Made by a program: the position numbers and the translations under genes. Below the pieces are notes generated by a model that saw only the letters and a program-made list of their open reading frames with translations, did not search any database and had not been told where the DNA came from. From assembly GCA_015057705.1 (NCBI GenBank), contig SVDU01000013.1, positions 1 through 64,000 of the forward strand: a stretch of 64,000 nt of DNA, read 5' to 3'. This document shows positions 1 through 8,378 of the stretch, piece by piece (the first letter of the stretch is position 1; each line of letters begins with the position of its first letter). This DNA comes from Paenibacillaceae bacterium (lineage in GTDB: Bacteria > Bacillota > Clostridia > Lachnospirales > Lachnospiraceae).

Positions 1-50
1 ACAGCTTATTATTAGAATTTTCAGGGTTTTACATACTGTTCAATCTTCTG

Positions 51-64
51 TTTTCAAAGTGCTT
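51..64 (-). promoter_or_regulatory. boxA-like antitermination element
   Basis: Read on the minus strand this is AGCACTTTGAAAAC, close to the boxA element (TGYTCTTTGAAAAC-like) found in rRNA leaders of Firmicutes. It lies about 35 nt downstream of the second of two strong promoters pointing the same way. The context, rather than the short match alone, supports an rRNA leader. The rRNA gene itself would be outside the window. Confidence 0.5.
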
Positions 65-96
65 TTTGTTGTTATCTCTCGATCAGCAACTCATTT

Positions 97-125
97 ATTC
101 TATCATGTTGCCGTTTCTTTGTCAA
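97..125 (-). promoter_or_regulatory. strong promoter P2 (rRNA-operon type), reading left
   Basis: On the minus strand a TTGACA -35 (120-125) is separated by exactly 17 bp from a TAGAAT -10 (97-102). It is the downstream member of a tandem pair and is followed by a boxA-like sequence. Strength, tandem arrangement and leader composition fit an rRNA operon beginning just outside the left end. Confidence 0.75.
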
Positions 126-193
126 CAACTTTTTTTATTTTTTCAATCTGTTTAAATCGATTGCCTTTGCGGTGTGTTCCGCATCGGAACTAT

Positions 194-222
194 AATATAT
201 CATGTCCCTAAAAGATTGTCAA
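194..222 (-). promoter_or_regulatory. strong promoter P1 (rRNA-operon type), reading left
   Basis: On the minus strand TTGACA (217-222), a 17-bp spacer and TATATT (194-199) form a near-consensus sigma-A promoter. It sits about 97 bp upstream of a second consensus promoter in the same orientation, the usual tandem P1-P2 arrangement of rrn operons. No open reading frame lies between it and the left edge. Confidence 0.75.
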
Positions 223-321
223 GGGAATTTGTGTCATTTATTCATACAATTTTTTGAGAATTGATTTTACTACTATATATATACGTTTTTACAGAATTTC
301 TCTATATGTTGGGATGGCAAT

Positions 322-361
322 AAAAAACTGCAGGAATGACTTTCCGTCCTTTTCCCTGCAG
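322..361 (-). terminator. rho-independent terminator of the pfkA-cvpA block
   Basis: CTGCAGG (328-334) pairs with CCTGCAG (355-361), and on the minus strand the hairpin is followed by six T (322-327). It lies 40 bp after the stop codon of the last gene of the minus-strand block and just before the rRNA-type promoters. Confidence 0.8.
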
Positions 362-401
362 ATTTGTTTTAATTGCATATATCATAAATACAATTATTTT
401 C

Positions 402-1136
402 TCAGATCAGGCCATGCAATACCCCCAGAACCATCAGGTTCAGCAGATTATGGCTGTAAAGAAATGATAGCCACTGGCTTGATTCAATTTGGCGGGTAAT
501 CATCATGCCCCATTCCGTGCCAGAGAAGGCTGTAACTAACAGACACGCCAGCCATAGGAACAATAATCCTTCCAGTCCGCCTGCTATTGCACCCGCTAAT
601 TTATTAATTCCCGATATAATAGGAAGTCTCGCTATTATATCCAGCCATCGGATTATCAGCTTAGACGCCATATAGACAGCTGCAAACAGCAAAACGAATC
701 CCGCTGAATTAATAATGGTGTCTGCAAGATAGTTCCCTACATAATCAGTAAATGCCTGAACTCCCATCATCTGATAAATCTCACTGTTGTTATTCTCAAT
801 CAGCGCCGATTTGACCGTATGGGGTAAATTCAGATTTTCTATAATGGTTCTCTGCGCAGAAGGCTTGTCTGAGATCTCTTCTCCGGAACTCTGTTCCTGA
901 GCAAGACCTGCTGCCTTTACAATATTTTGAGATACTGTCTGCTGAAGAGTGGTATTCTCTTTTAAATAGGTAGTTACAGCCGGCAGCGATACCCGAACAA
1001 CGGTCAGAGATAAGATCATTGCGAATATCGATACAACCAGCCGGATAAATCCTCTGTGATGACCGTAAAGAACCATCCCAAGCAAATAAACTCCGGCAAT
1101 TACCGATAACCAGTTTTCCATATACAGTCTCGTCAT
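402..1136 (-). CDS. CvpA-like integral membrane protein
   Basis: A 244-residue membrane protein resembling the CvpA (colicin V production) family. There are hydrophobic segments at about residues 8-25, 30-50, 145-170 and 185-212, and a charged Gln/Ser-rich loop at about 60-130 that may lie outside the membrane. CvpA proteins span the membrane about four times, and those in Firmicutes have been linked to cell-surface processes; no precise function is established. The ATG overlaps the preceding HAD gene's stop codon (ATGA), so translation is probably coupled. It is the last gene of the minus-strand block and is followed by a terminator. The family call rests on length, topology and the N-terminal pattern, since CvpA proteins are poorly conserved. 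Confidence 0.7.
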   Translation of the reverse strand: MTRLYMENWLSVIAGVYLLGMVLYGHHRGFIRLVVSIFAMILSLTVVRVSLPAVTTYLKENTTLQQTVSQNIVKAAGLAQEQSSGEEISDKPSAQRTIIENLNLPHTVKSALIENNNSEIYQMMGVQAFTDYVGNYLADTIINSAGFVLLFAAVYMASKLIIRWLDIIARLPIISGINKLAGAIAGGLEGLLFLWLACLLVTAFSGTEWGMMITRQIESSQWLSFLYSHNLLNLMVLGVLHGLI

Positions 1137-1966
1137 AGTTCCATTTCCAATACCAATTTCCTGATGGCGGAGGCTACTCCGTCCTCATCATTGGTTTCCG
1201 TTACATAGTCTGCTGCTTCCATCAGTTCTTTGCTGCCATTTTTCATGACAACTCCGACACCGGCTTTTAGAATCATAGTGAAATCATTTTCTCCGTCACC
1301 AATTCCCATAGTCTGACTGGGACTGATTCCGAGATGGGACGAAAGCCTTATGATTGCGTCTCCTTTTGTGGCATCAGGTGCATTAATTTCCAGATTATTG
1401 ATAATTGATGAGGTGACCAGAATATCATTTCTTTTTTTCAGCTCTGCTCTTAGCTTTGCTCGTTCTTCCATATCACCAAAAAACAAATTGATCTTTTCAA
1501 CAGGTTTCCTGGCATTCTCTACGAACTCTATAATATTCGGGCAAACGTCACGGGTGTTTCGTACCAGTTCCTGGAGCTCAGAAGTCAGTGCAAACTCTGA
1601 TAAATGATCCATGAAACGCGGTTCTGTGATTCCCCGTCTATCTATGTACGGATCATACATCACATGGTACGAATCTACAAACCGTAAAAGTTCCAATGCG
1701 AGATCACAACTTAACAGCCTTGTATCTATCACTACATTTTCTTTCATGTCCTCAACAACCGCACCATTGGTGGTGATGGCATACCGGATTCCAGGTATCT
1801 CTTTTACCTCAGCCGGTATTCCATCAACAGTCCTTCCGGTACATGGAACAATGTGTATTCCTTTGCGAATACAGCTTATCAAAGCTTCCCGATTTTGGTC
1901 GGTCAAACATTTCCTGCTGTTTAACAGCGTTCCGTCCAGATCAATTGCAATGAGTTTAATATCCAC
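1133..1966 (-). CDS. Cof-type HAD-superfamily hydrolase
   Basis: A 277-residue haloacid-dehalogenase phosphatase of the Cof/YidA type. Motif I is DLDGTLLNS at residues 9-17, with Asp9 as nucleophile and Asp11 as acid/base. Motif II is the CTGR segment near residue 43. The C-terminal motifs III and IV are seen as a conserved Lys in the TKGDAI segment and GIGDGEND near residue 222. The central stretch, about 85-190, is the C2 cap. Members dephosphorylate sugar phosphates, flavin or pyridoxal phosphates; the substrate cannot be read here. The start is GTG, with GGAG 8 nt upstream. It lies 13 nt after the TPR gene and overlaps the cvpA-like gene by 4 nt. Confidence 0.9.
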   Translation of the reverse strand: MDIKLIAIDLDGTLLNSRKCLTDQNREALISCIRKGIHIVPCTGRTVDGIPAEVKEIPGIRYAITTNGAVVEDMKENVVIDTRLLSCDLALELLRFVDSYHVMYDPYIDRRGITEPRFMDHLSEFALTSELQELVRNTRDVCPNIIEFVENARKPVEKINLFFGDMEERAKLRAELKKRNDILVTSSIINNLEINAPDATKGDAIIRLSSHLGISPSQTMGIGDGENDFTMILKAGVGVVMKNGSKELMEAADYVTETNDEDGVASAIRKLVLEMEL

Positions 1967-1979
1967 GTTTTATCTCCAT

Positions 1980-4151
1980 TTAATAAATGAAATGTTCCTC
2001 TTTTAATATAAGCAATCCGTCTTTATCGTATTTTGTAGAAAACAGACCTTTGATACGCCTTCCTACTGTCGGCTTCTCAGCCCGGTCTGCAGCTTCTTCA
2101 ATCAGTCCTTCTGCATTTGCTCTGTTTAAAGGAACGCCGTCTTCCTCCATGATTTCAATTCTCTCGTAGAGGGCAAGCATACTTTTTCCAGTAATGTTAC
2201 AGTCAATTTCGTTGGCATACCGGCAGGCATACTGTGCAAATTCGTCGATATCCATCTCCTCGCCAGAATACTCAGGCTGACTTTGCTGTCTGAAAGAGGG
2301 CTCGTCCACAGGTTGGTATGCAGACTCCTCGTAATAATCACTATCTTCGTAATTCTGCTCCTGACTATAATCATCATACTGATCGTACTCAGCGTAATGG
2401 TTTTCCTGACTCTGCTGGTATTCCACAGCATTGTTTTGCATTACCGGAGCGTGCTGATACTTCTCTCTCTCCTGTACACCCCGGGAATTCCTCTGAACAG
2501 GCGCCGGTTCGGATTCAGTAATTGGAACTTCCTCTCCGCTGCCAATGCATTCGAATTTGCTGGCCAGAGCCGGATGGTCCTGATGCAGCGTTTCCATCTG
2601 CTTTGGATTATCGATTAAAACTACGATCATTCCGCTGGCATCTCTTTCCATGAGCTGGTTTAACTCATCAAGAGCTTCCGGAGTTAAGTCTCCGGCTTCT
2701 TCGATCACTAAATCTTTTCCAGCAAGCTTATCTGCAGAAGCAAATACTCCCCGCTTTGAAAGTTTGGATCCTGAAATCTTGGCAACAGGATTATTCACAC
2801 CGCTTTCCCTGTGGATCTGCTTTAATGCTTCTACTGCCATCTGAAGTCCTTTTTCAGGATTTCTGGCTTCGATCATTAGATGATTGCGGACAGGCTCTTC
2901 AATAGCCTCCTCTTCTTCTTCCTCATCTTCATACAGATCCTCAAAAGCAAACTCTTCCCCTTCTTCCTGCTGAGGGAAATGATATCCGCTTCCATCTTCC
3001 TCCGGATATGCTGCTTCTTCTGCCTCATAATAGTTAGAATACTGCTCTTCCTCATTATCATAGACTTCTTCCTGAGGGAGATCATAGACTTCCTCTTCCT
3101 CTGCAGTAGCAGCTGACTGGATACCGTAAATCTCCTGGTCAAACTCCTGAGGCTCTTCCTCTTCAATTACCGGTTCGGAGTATGTTTCCATTTCTTCCTC
3201 TTCCGGCATATAATCTTCCACTGTTCTTGGAAATATGGAAATGTTGCGTCCTACTCTGCGGATATCTTCCAGCACTCTGGTATGTTCTGCAGCCGGTTCT
3301 TCTTCAACCACCGGATCTTCGTAAGAAATTCTGGACATCTCTCTGGCAAGAGACTCCTGAACTTCCGCTTCCTGCATGCTGGCTTCGTAATCCTCTTCCA
3401 CTGATTCCTCATATACCATGTTGGAATACTGGCTGATCTCCGGTTCTTCCTGATAATAATCGATCTCCGGTTCCAACTGTACACTAACTTTTTTACCGGT
3501 TCCATACTCCTGCTCTACTGCGCGAAGTCTGGCTTCGTATTTATCTCTGTTTTCTATGAGATCCATCTGGTAATTTGTCAGAGGGGCATACTGAACTTTT
3601 AAGTCCATTGCCTTTTCTACATATTTTCCAAGACCGAACATCAGCATAATACGGTCACAGGTCTCTACACAGCGCTCCCCCATCCCGGCAAGGCTGTAAA
3701 GTTCCGCCAGTTCGTAAAGCCATTTTTCATCAAGCTCCACACTGGTGTAGGATTCAAGTGAATGAATGAGCTGCTGAGCCGGTGCTCCTTTTGCCTTTAA
3801 AATCATGTAGCGCAGGAGCTGCTGTCTGGGATCCTCAGAAGCCAGATCTCCAAATTCCTTATAATAGCTTTCGGCTTCTTCGATATTGCCTTCTTTAATG
3901 GCCAGCTCTGCCAGCTTATAGAGAAGTCTTTTTCCAATAGGCGCACGCTCAAATGCCTGTAAAAGGATCTCCTTTGCCTCCTGATAATCCTCATTTTTCT
4001 CGTATACCATGGCTACCATGGAAAGCAAATTGGTGTTGCGGACTCTTCTCCAGTCGATTGTGTCGGCGATTTTCATAGCCGTCTCATAGTCGTTTTTACC
4101 GACCAGTTTTTTAATTTGTTCAACTTTTATATTAAACTCGTACTTATCCAT
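1980..4151 (-). CDS. TPR protein with acidic linker and degenerate AAA+-like domain
   Basis: A 723-residue protein not known by name. Residues 1-215 are helical and TPR-like (repeats around 40-110). Residues 225-420 are an extremely acidic Glu/Tyr linker. Residues about 424-540 resemble the SpoVK/CbbX AAA+ ATPase fold: a Walker-B-like LVIEEAGDL is followed by an LMERDASGMIVVLIDNPKQM-type strand and a sensor-1-like region. The Walker A position lacks the GxxGxGKT lysine and threonine. After a second low-complexity Gln/Tyr segment, residues 630-690 look like a helical lid. It is therefore probably a scaffold rather than an ATPase (inference). The ATG at 4151 is chosen because GGAG lies 9 nt upstream; an earlier ATG sits directly on that site. 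It follows recR by 29 nt. Confidence 0.75.
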   Translation of the reverse strand: MDKYEFNIKVEQIKKLVGKNDYETAMKIADTIDWRRVRNTNLLSMVAMVYEKNEDYQEAKEILLQAFERAPIGKRLLYKLAELAIKEGNIEEAESYYKEFGDLASEDPRQQLLRYMILKAKGAPAQQLIHSLESYTSVELDEKWLYELAELYSLAGMGERCVETCDRIMLMFGLGKYVEKAMDLKVQYAPLTNYQMDLIENRDKYEARLRAVEQEYGTGKKVSVQLEPEIDYYQEEPEISQYSNMVYEESVEEDYEASMQEAEVQESLAREMSRISYEDPVVEEEPAAEHTRVLEDIRRVGRNISIFPRTVEDYMPEEEEMETYSEPVIEEEEPQEFDQEIYGIQSAATAEEEEVYDLPQEEVYDNEEEQYSNYYEAEEAAYPEEDGSGYHFPQQEEGEEFAFEDLYEDEEEEEEAIEEPVRNHLMIEARNPEKGLQMAVEALKQIHRESGVNNPVAKISGSKLSKRGVFASADKLAGKDLVIEEAGDLTPEALDELNQLMERDASGMIVVLIDNPKQMETLHQDHPALASKFECIGSGEEVPITESEPAPVQRNSRGVQEREKYQHAPVMQNNAVEYQQSQENHYAEYDQYDDYSQEQNYEDSDYYEESAYQPVDEPSFRQQSQPEYSGEEMDIDEFAQYACRYANEIDCNITGKSMLALYERIEIMEEDGVPLNRANAEGLIEEAADRAEKPTVGRRIKGLFSTKYDKDGLLILKEEHFIY

Positions 4152-4180
4152 TCTTTGCATCTCCTAACAAGGCAAATGAG

Positions 4181-4777
4181 TTACAGTTCGACTCTGCCCT
4201 CCAGAGCCCGTAACAATGTCACCTCATCTATGTACTCTAAGTCTCCGCCAACGGGAACACCGCTGGCTATGCGGGTAACCCTGATTCCTGTAGGTTTGAT
4301 CAGCTTACTGATGTACATGGCTGTTGTCTCACCTTCCAGACTGGAGTTTGTGGCTATGATCACTTCTTCCACATCTCCCTGCAGCCTCTGCATTAATTCT
4401 TTCAGCTTAATATCTCCAGGTCCGATTCCCAGCATAGGGGATATGGCTCCATGGAGCACATGGTAAACGCCTTCAAACTTTCCGGTTTTTTCATAGGCAG
4501 CTAGATCTCTGGTATCTTCCACCACCATAATAACCTTATGATTGCGTTTCTCACTCTTGCAAATGGGGCAGCGCTCCTGATCCGTCAAAGTAAAACACTC
4601 TTTGCAGTAATGCACGTTACGTTTTGCTTCTGTTATGGATGAAGCAAGGCCTGTTACCTGCTCCTCCGGCATATTAATAATATGAAATGCCAGACGCTGT
4701 GCTGATTTACTGCCAATACCGGGGAGCTTTGAAAGCTCTTCAATTAATTTGGTTATCTGACTGCTGTAATAATCCAT
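4181..4777 (-). CDS. recR: recombination mediator RecR
   Basis: A 198-residue RecR, the usual length. The N-terminal helix-hairpin-helix ([18 protein letters not shown]) is at residues 14-31. A C4 zinc finger CxxC...CxxC lies at about 57-72. It is followed by a Toprim domain containing [12 protein letters not shown] and a C-terminal Walker-B-like segment ending in ALEGRVEL. RecR acts with RecO and RecF to load RecA on SSB-coated single-stranded DNA. It begins 2 nt after ebfC and follows dnaX, the classic dnaX-ebfC-recR order. Confidence 0.97.
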   Translation of the reverse strand: MDYYSSQITKLIEELSKLPGIGSKSAQRLAFHIINMPEEQVTGLASSITEAKRNVHYCKECFTLTDQERCPICKSEKRNHKVIMVVEDTRDLAAYEKTGKFEGVYHVLHGAISPMLGIGPGDIKLKELMQRLQGDVEEVIIATNSSLEGETTAMYISKLIKPTGIRVTRIASGVPVGGDLEYIDEVTLLRALEGRVEL

Positions 4778-4779
4778 AA

Positions 4780-5133
4780 TTAGAACGGAAATCCTCCGCC
4801 TAATCCTCCCATTCCACCGGTTAATTTAGACATGGCAGAGCTGCTGTCTTCTTCCATCTGACGGAATGCTTCATTGGTAGCCGCCATAATTAAGTCTTCC
4901 AGCATCTCAATGTCATCGGGATCAACCACTTCCTGGGATAATTTTACGGAAGTTACCTCTTTCTTACCTGAAACTGTTACGGTAACCGCTCCGCCGCCTG
5001 CTGTCGCTTTATATTCTTTCTCTTCCAGAGCTTTTGTCGTCTCTTCCATCTGACGCTGCATCTTCTGTGCCTGCTTCATTAAATTATTCATATTGCCAGG
5101 CATAGCGCCTGGAAAACCGCCACGTTTTGCCAT
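4780..5133 (-). CDS. ebfC: nucleoid-associated protein, YbaB/EbfC family
   Basis: A 117-residue YbaB/EbfC protein. An N-terminal Gly/Met-rich stretch ([19 protein letters not shown]) leads into the long helix, then the family's beta core with [16 protein letters not shown] near residue 55, then a C-terminal helix and a Gly-rich tail ([12 protein letters not shown]). The family binds DNA as a dimer and is nearly always encoded between dnaX and recR, as here. A good GGAGG ribosome-binding site precedes the ATG. Confidence 0.96.
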   Translation of the reverse strand: MAKRGGFPGAMPGNMNNLMKQAQKMQRQMEETTKALEEKEYKATAGGGAVTVTVSGKKEVTSVKLSQEVVDPDDIEMLEDLIMAATNEAFRQMEEDSSSAMSKLTGGMGGLGGGFPF

Positions 5134-5165
5134 GGTGTATATCCTCCTATATTTTCATAATCATT

Positions 5166-6755
5166 TTATTCTTCTATTGTTATGTCCATTAAAATGTTGG
5201 CTTTTAGTTCTTCGTCGCTGACGTAAATGGTATCCATACGCTCGCCTCCGCCTCTGAGTCTTGTCTGAAAGGCAATGGATTTTTTATAATGATCCTCCAC
5301 ATACCGTTCAATATCCCCAATGGTGGTTTCTCTGCTTCCAATCATATAATTACTCTGATCGGAAAAGACCACACAAAGACGGCTCTCACCAGCGGGTTCC
5401 ACCACAGTCTCCCGAAAACTGGCCCGTATGGGACCACCCAGTTCCCGTATGATTTTACCCCAATCACTTCGGATTAGGTTTAAATCCTCTAACTGCCCCT
5501 GTGGAAGTGCAACTCTCTGGGCCGGAGTCAGTTCCTCTGACTCACCTGCACTTAAGCTGGCTTCAGTGGTTGCGGACGCTTCTCCTTTTTGCAGAAATGT
5601 TCCGCTCTCCAGCTGTTTTTCTATGCCTTTGATGCGCTGCAGAATCGAATCATAGTTCTGCTCCATCTGAGGCCGGGTCAGCTTAATCAGTGCAACTTCT
5701 ATCAGCACACGCTTTTGTGAAGCGTAGCGCAGCTGATTGGACAGATCTGAGAACACACGGATATACCGGAGAAGTGTCTCAGGATCCGCAAGAGCACTGT
5801 CCTCTCTTAACAGATTCTGGTTCTCCGTTGACATATCTATAAGATTCTCTCCGTTATCCACTGATTTAATAATCAAAAGATTTCTTAAATACCAGATAAA
5901 ATCAACTACGAACTGTCCTAACTCTCTACCCTGAATCACCATATCTTCCAGACATGCGATGCAGTCTTTTGTTTTGTTTTGTGCAACGGCCCGAAACAAC
6001 TTTCCGAATACCGTAATATCCACTGCTCCAAGCACATCAAGTACGTTATCATAGGTAAGCAGTTCTCCGTAATGAAAGGCAATACACTGATCTAACAGGC
6101 TTAATGCATCTCTTAACGCTCCGTCTGCCGATTTGGCAATGTAAGTCAGCGCCTTCTCCTCTACCTGGATCTGTTCTGCTTGTGTAAGTTCTTTCAGATG
6201 TTCAGCAATTGTCTCAACTGTGATGCGTTTAAAATCATAGCGCTGACATCTGGATAATACTGTGACCGGAATCTTGTGCACTTCTGTTGTTGCCAGAATA
6301 AATATAACGTACGAGGGAGGTTCTTCCAGGGTTTTTAATAATGCGTTAAATGCTCCTGTTGAAAGCATATGAACCTCATCGATAATATAAACCCGGTATT
6401 TACCTTCTGTAGGCGGATACTGAACCTGCTCTCTGATCTCCCGGATATTCTCCACACCATTATTTGATGCCGCATCAATCTCAACAACGTTTAATGAAGC
6501 ACCTGCTGCTATATTCCTGCAGGTATGGCATTCCCCGCAGGGGCTGCCTTCTGCAGGCTGTTCACAATTGACTGCTTTTGCGAAAATCTTTGCAATACTG
6601 GTCTTACCGGTTCCCCGGGTTCCGCAGAACAGATATGCATGCCCGATACGCTGGGATATAATCTGGTTTTTAAGTGTTTGCACAATATGGTCCTGCCCCT
6701 TTACATCTGCAAAGGATGAAGGGCGCCATTTCCGATATAATGCCGTATATGACAT
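5166..6755 (-). CDS. dnaX: DNA polymerase III subunit gamma/tau
   Basis: A 529-residue clamp-loader ATPase. The Walker A motif GTRGTGKTS is at about residues 45-53, a zinc-binding Cys cluster (CGECHTC) at about 77-83, and Walker B with DEVHM at about 126-130. The SRC motif (LSRCQRYDFK) is near 168, followed by the lid domain and the delta-binding domain III. The C-terminal 150 residues are shorter than in E. coli tau, typical of clostridia. I see no obvious slippery frameshift signal for a separate gamma form, though I did not examine this exhaustively. GGAG lies 8 nt before the ATG. The gene is 12 nt after pfkA and 32 nt before ebfC, so it is probably cotranscribed with both. Confidence 0.97.
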   Translation of the reverse strand: MSYTALYRKWRPSSFADVKGQDHIVQTLKNQIISQRIGHAYLFCGTRGTGKTSIAKIFAKAVNCEQPAEGSPCGECHTCRNIAAGASLNVVEIDAASNNGVENIREIREQVQYPPTEGKYRVYIIDEVHMLSTGAFNALLKTLEEPPSYVIFILATTEVHKIPVTVLSRCQRYDFKRITVETIAEHLKELTQAEQIQVEEKALTYIAKSADGALRDALSLLDQCIAFHYGELLTYDNVLDVLGAVDITVFGKLFRAVAQNKTKDCIACLEDMVIQGRELGQFVVDFIWYLRNLLIIKSVDNGENLIDMSTENQNLLREDSALADPETLLRYIRVFSDLSNQLRYASQKRVLIEVALIKLTRPQMEQNYDSILQRIKGIEKQLESGTFLQKGEASATTEASLSAGESEELTPAQRVALPQGQLEDLNLIRSDWGKIIRELGGPIRASFRETVVEPAGESRLCVVFSDQSNYMIGSRETTIGDIERYVEDHYKKSIAFQTRLRGGGERMDTIYVSDEELKANILMDITIEE

Positions 6756-6767
6756 GCCTGTTACTCC

Positions 6768-7847
6768 TTATTTGTCGCCGAAGCTGATTCCGATCATCTT
6801 GGCTTCCTTAACGATGGAACATTCCGGATCGACGGTTTTTAATTTACCGGCTACCTCAGCTAAAGGTGCCTTAACAATTTCATTGTTACTAACTGCCACC
6901 ATGTAGCCATATTCCTTATTCTTTATCAGTTTTGCTGCTTCTGCCCCAAGGCGGGTGGAAATCACTCTGTCATATGGACATGGTTCTCCGCCCCTCTGCA
7001 TATGACCGGGAACGGTAACCCTGACTTCTTGTCCGGTCCGTTCAGTGATCTGTGCTCCGATCTCATAGGCCACAGAAGGATAAATCACGCCATTCTTCTT
7101 TTTTTCTTTCAGTTCTTTTTTTGTCAGGACCGAATTTTCTTTGGAAATCGCGCCTTCTGCAACGGCAATAATGGAAAACTTCTTGCCTTCTCTCGTTCTG
7201 CTCTTTAACGCTTCTATAATTACATCCAGATCATATGGAATTTCCGGAACCAGAATAATATCAGCTCCACCGGCGATCCCTGCATAAAGAGTCAGCCAGC
7301 CTACCTTATGACCCATAACTTCAACAATAAAGACTCGTCCATGGGAAGCAGCCGTTGTATGGATGCAATCGATGGCATTGGTTGCCACATTAACCGCACT
7401 CTGAAAGCCAAAGGTGATATCCGTTCCCCACAAGTCATTATCAATGGTCTTGGGCAGCGATACTACGTTTAAGCCTTCCTCCCTAAGAAGATTGGCCGTC
7501 TTCTGACTGCCGTTGCCGCCAAGGACAACCAGGCACTCCAGCTTTAAGTTTTTATAGGTGTGCTTCATCGCTTCTACCTTATCGAGACCGTTCCCGTCGG
7601 GTATCCGCATCAGTTTAAACGGCTGTCTGGAGGTTCCAAGAATTGTACCCCCTTTTGTCAGGATTCCAGAAAACTCTTCCGGCTTCATCACACGGTAATT
7701 CGCATAAATAAGACCCTTATAACCGTCTTCAAATCCTACAATCTCAATATCATCAAACAGCCGGTACAATGCTTTGGCAACGCCCCGCATGGTAGCATTT
7801 AAGCTTTGGCAGTCACCGCCGCTTGTAAGAATTCCAATTCTCATCAT
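6768..7847 (-). CDS. pfkA: 6-phosphofructokinase
   Basis: A 359-residue group A phosphofructokinase, phosphorylating fructose 6-phosphate to fructose 1,6-bisphosphate in glycolysis. GILTSGGDCQSLNA at the N-terminus and LPKTIDNDL near residue 133 (catalytic Asp) are diagnostic, as are the VEVMGHKVGWLT and PGHMQRGGEP segments. Two positions decide donor preference. GGNGS has Gly where PPi-dependent enzymes have Asp, pointing to ATP. PKTIDND has Lys where E. coli PfkA has Gly, a residue also seen in PPi-type enzymes. The Asn in GGNGS replaces the usual Asp. ATP use is likely but not proven. It heads a block with dnaX 12 nt downstream. GAGGTG precedes an ATGATG start; either ATG is possible. Confidence 0.93.
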   Translation of the reverse strand: MMRIGILTSGGDCQSLNATMRGVAKALYRLFDDIEIVGFEDGYKGLIYANYRVMKPEEFSGILTKGGTILGTSRQPFKLMRIPDGNGLDKVEAMKHTYKNLKLECLVVLGGNGSQKTANLLREEGLNVVSLPKTIDNDLWGTDITFGFQSAVNVATNAIDCIHTTAASHGRVFIVEVMGHKVGWLTLYAGIAGGADIILVPEIPYDLDVIIEALKSRTREGKKFSIIAVAEGAISKENSVLTKKELKEKKKNGVIYPSVAYEIGAQITERTGQEVRVTVPGHMQRGGEPCPYDRVISTRLGAEAAKLIKNKEYGYMVAVSNNEIVKAPLAEVAGKLKTVDPECSIVKEAKMIGISFGDK

Positions 7848-7991
7848 AAAAGCACACCTCTTCTTTGATTAGATTTGTTATTTGGAAATAGGTACATTAT
7901 ACCCATTTTATTCTCAATTATAATACAAAGGGGAATGTGGGGCAAGGGAAAACTTTATTTCATAAGATAATGTAAGGAAATATTAAAAATG

Positions 7992-8028
7992 AAAAAACAC
8001 CGCAAAGCAATTCACTGCTCTCCGGCGT
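7992..8028 (-). terminator. terminator of the SRP RNA gene
   Basis: On the minus strand a 13-position stem with one mismatch (7997-8009 with 8016-8028, loop about 6 nt) is followed by a T run at 7992-7996. It lies about 20 nt beyond the 3' end of the SRP RNA. Confidence 0.85.
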
Positions 8029-8046
8029 CCTGATAACTATATTTTA

Positions 8047-8317
8047 ATCCGTGCGTCTCACTTTGAACCGCTATCACAGGCGTTACCCTGACAGTTAACT
8101 CGGTCCAGGCACCCTCACGGCACACAGAAGGTTCCACTTAGTGCTGCTGCATTCCTGCCCTGACACGGTTCATGAAGATCTGTTGCGTAAGACCCAAACG
8201 TCATCGTCACTTATCAGGGGCAGCCCTACAATAGCCGGCCCTGGGTGAGACATCACCCCTGCTGGAGCGGATTGCAGGTACAGGGCACCGCTATCTCCCC
8301 GGCTGCACGGAAACTTT
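8047..8317 (-). ncRNA. ffs: signal recognition particle RNA, large bacterial type
   Basis: About 270 nt on the minus strand matching the Bacillus scRNA layout. The 5' part contains the Alu-domain sequences GGGGAGATAGCGGTGCCCTG and TGCAATCCGCT. The centre has GACGTTTGGGTC. Domain IV has GTCAGGGCAGGAATGCAGCA, where a GGAA tetraloop closes a GCA/TGC stem inside the conserved asymmetric internal loop that binds Ffh. The 3' end (GCACGG) pairs with CCGTGC at the 5' end, which sets the approximate ends. The RNA forms SRP with Ffh for cotranslational targeting, and the Alu domain implies elongation retardation. It has its own promoter and terminator. Confidence 0.95.
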
Positions 8318-8345
8318 ATGACGTATTATGACTTAATCGCAGTTA

Positions 8346-8374
8346 AGTATACATGGAAACCACCGGATTGTCAA
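8346..8374 (-). promoter_or_regulatory. promoter of the SRP RNA
   Basis: On the minus strand TTGACA (8369-8374), 17 bp, then TATACT (8346-8351): near consensus. Transcription would start about 8339, about 20 nt before the mature 5' end. It lies immediately after the stop codon of tadA. Confidence 0.85.
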
Positions 8375-8378
8375 GGAT

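Noticed and set aside
254-499. 81-codon plus-strand frame
   Set aside because: It crosses the terminator at 322-361 and the 3' end of the cvpA-like gene; no ribosome-binding site and no homology.
1611-2006. Several 60-130-codon plus-strand frames over 1350-6900
   Set aside because: All lie opposite well-supported minus-strand genes (HAD, TPR, recR, dnaX, pfkA) and lack ribosome-binding sites or recognisable domains.
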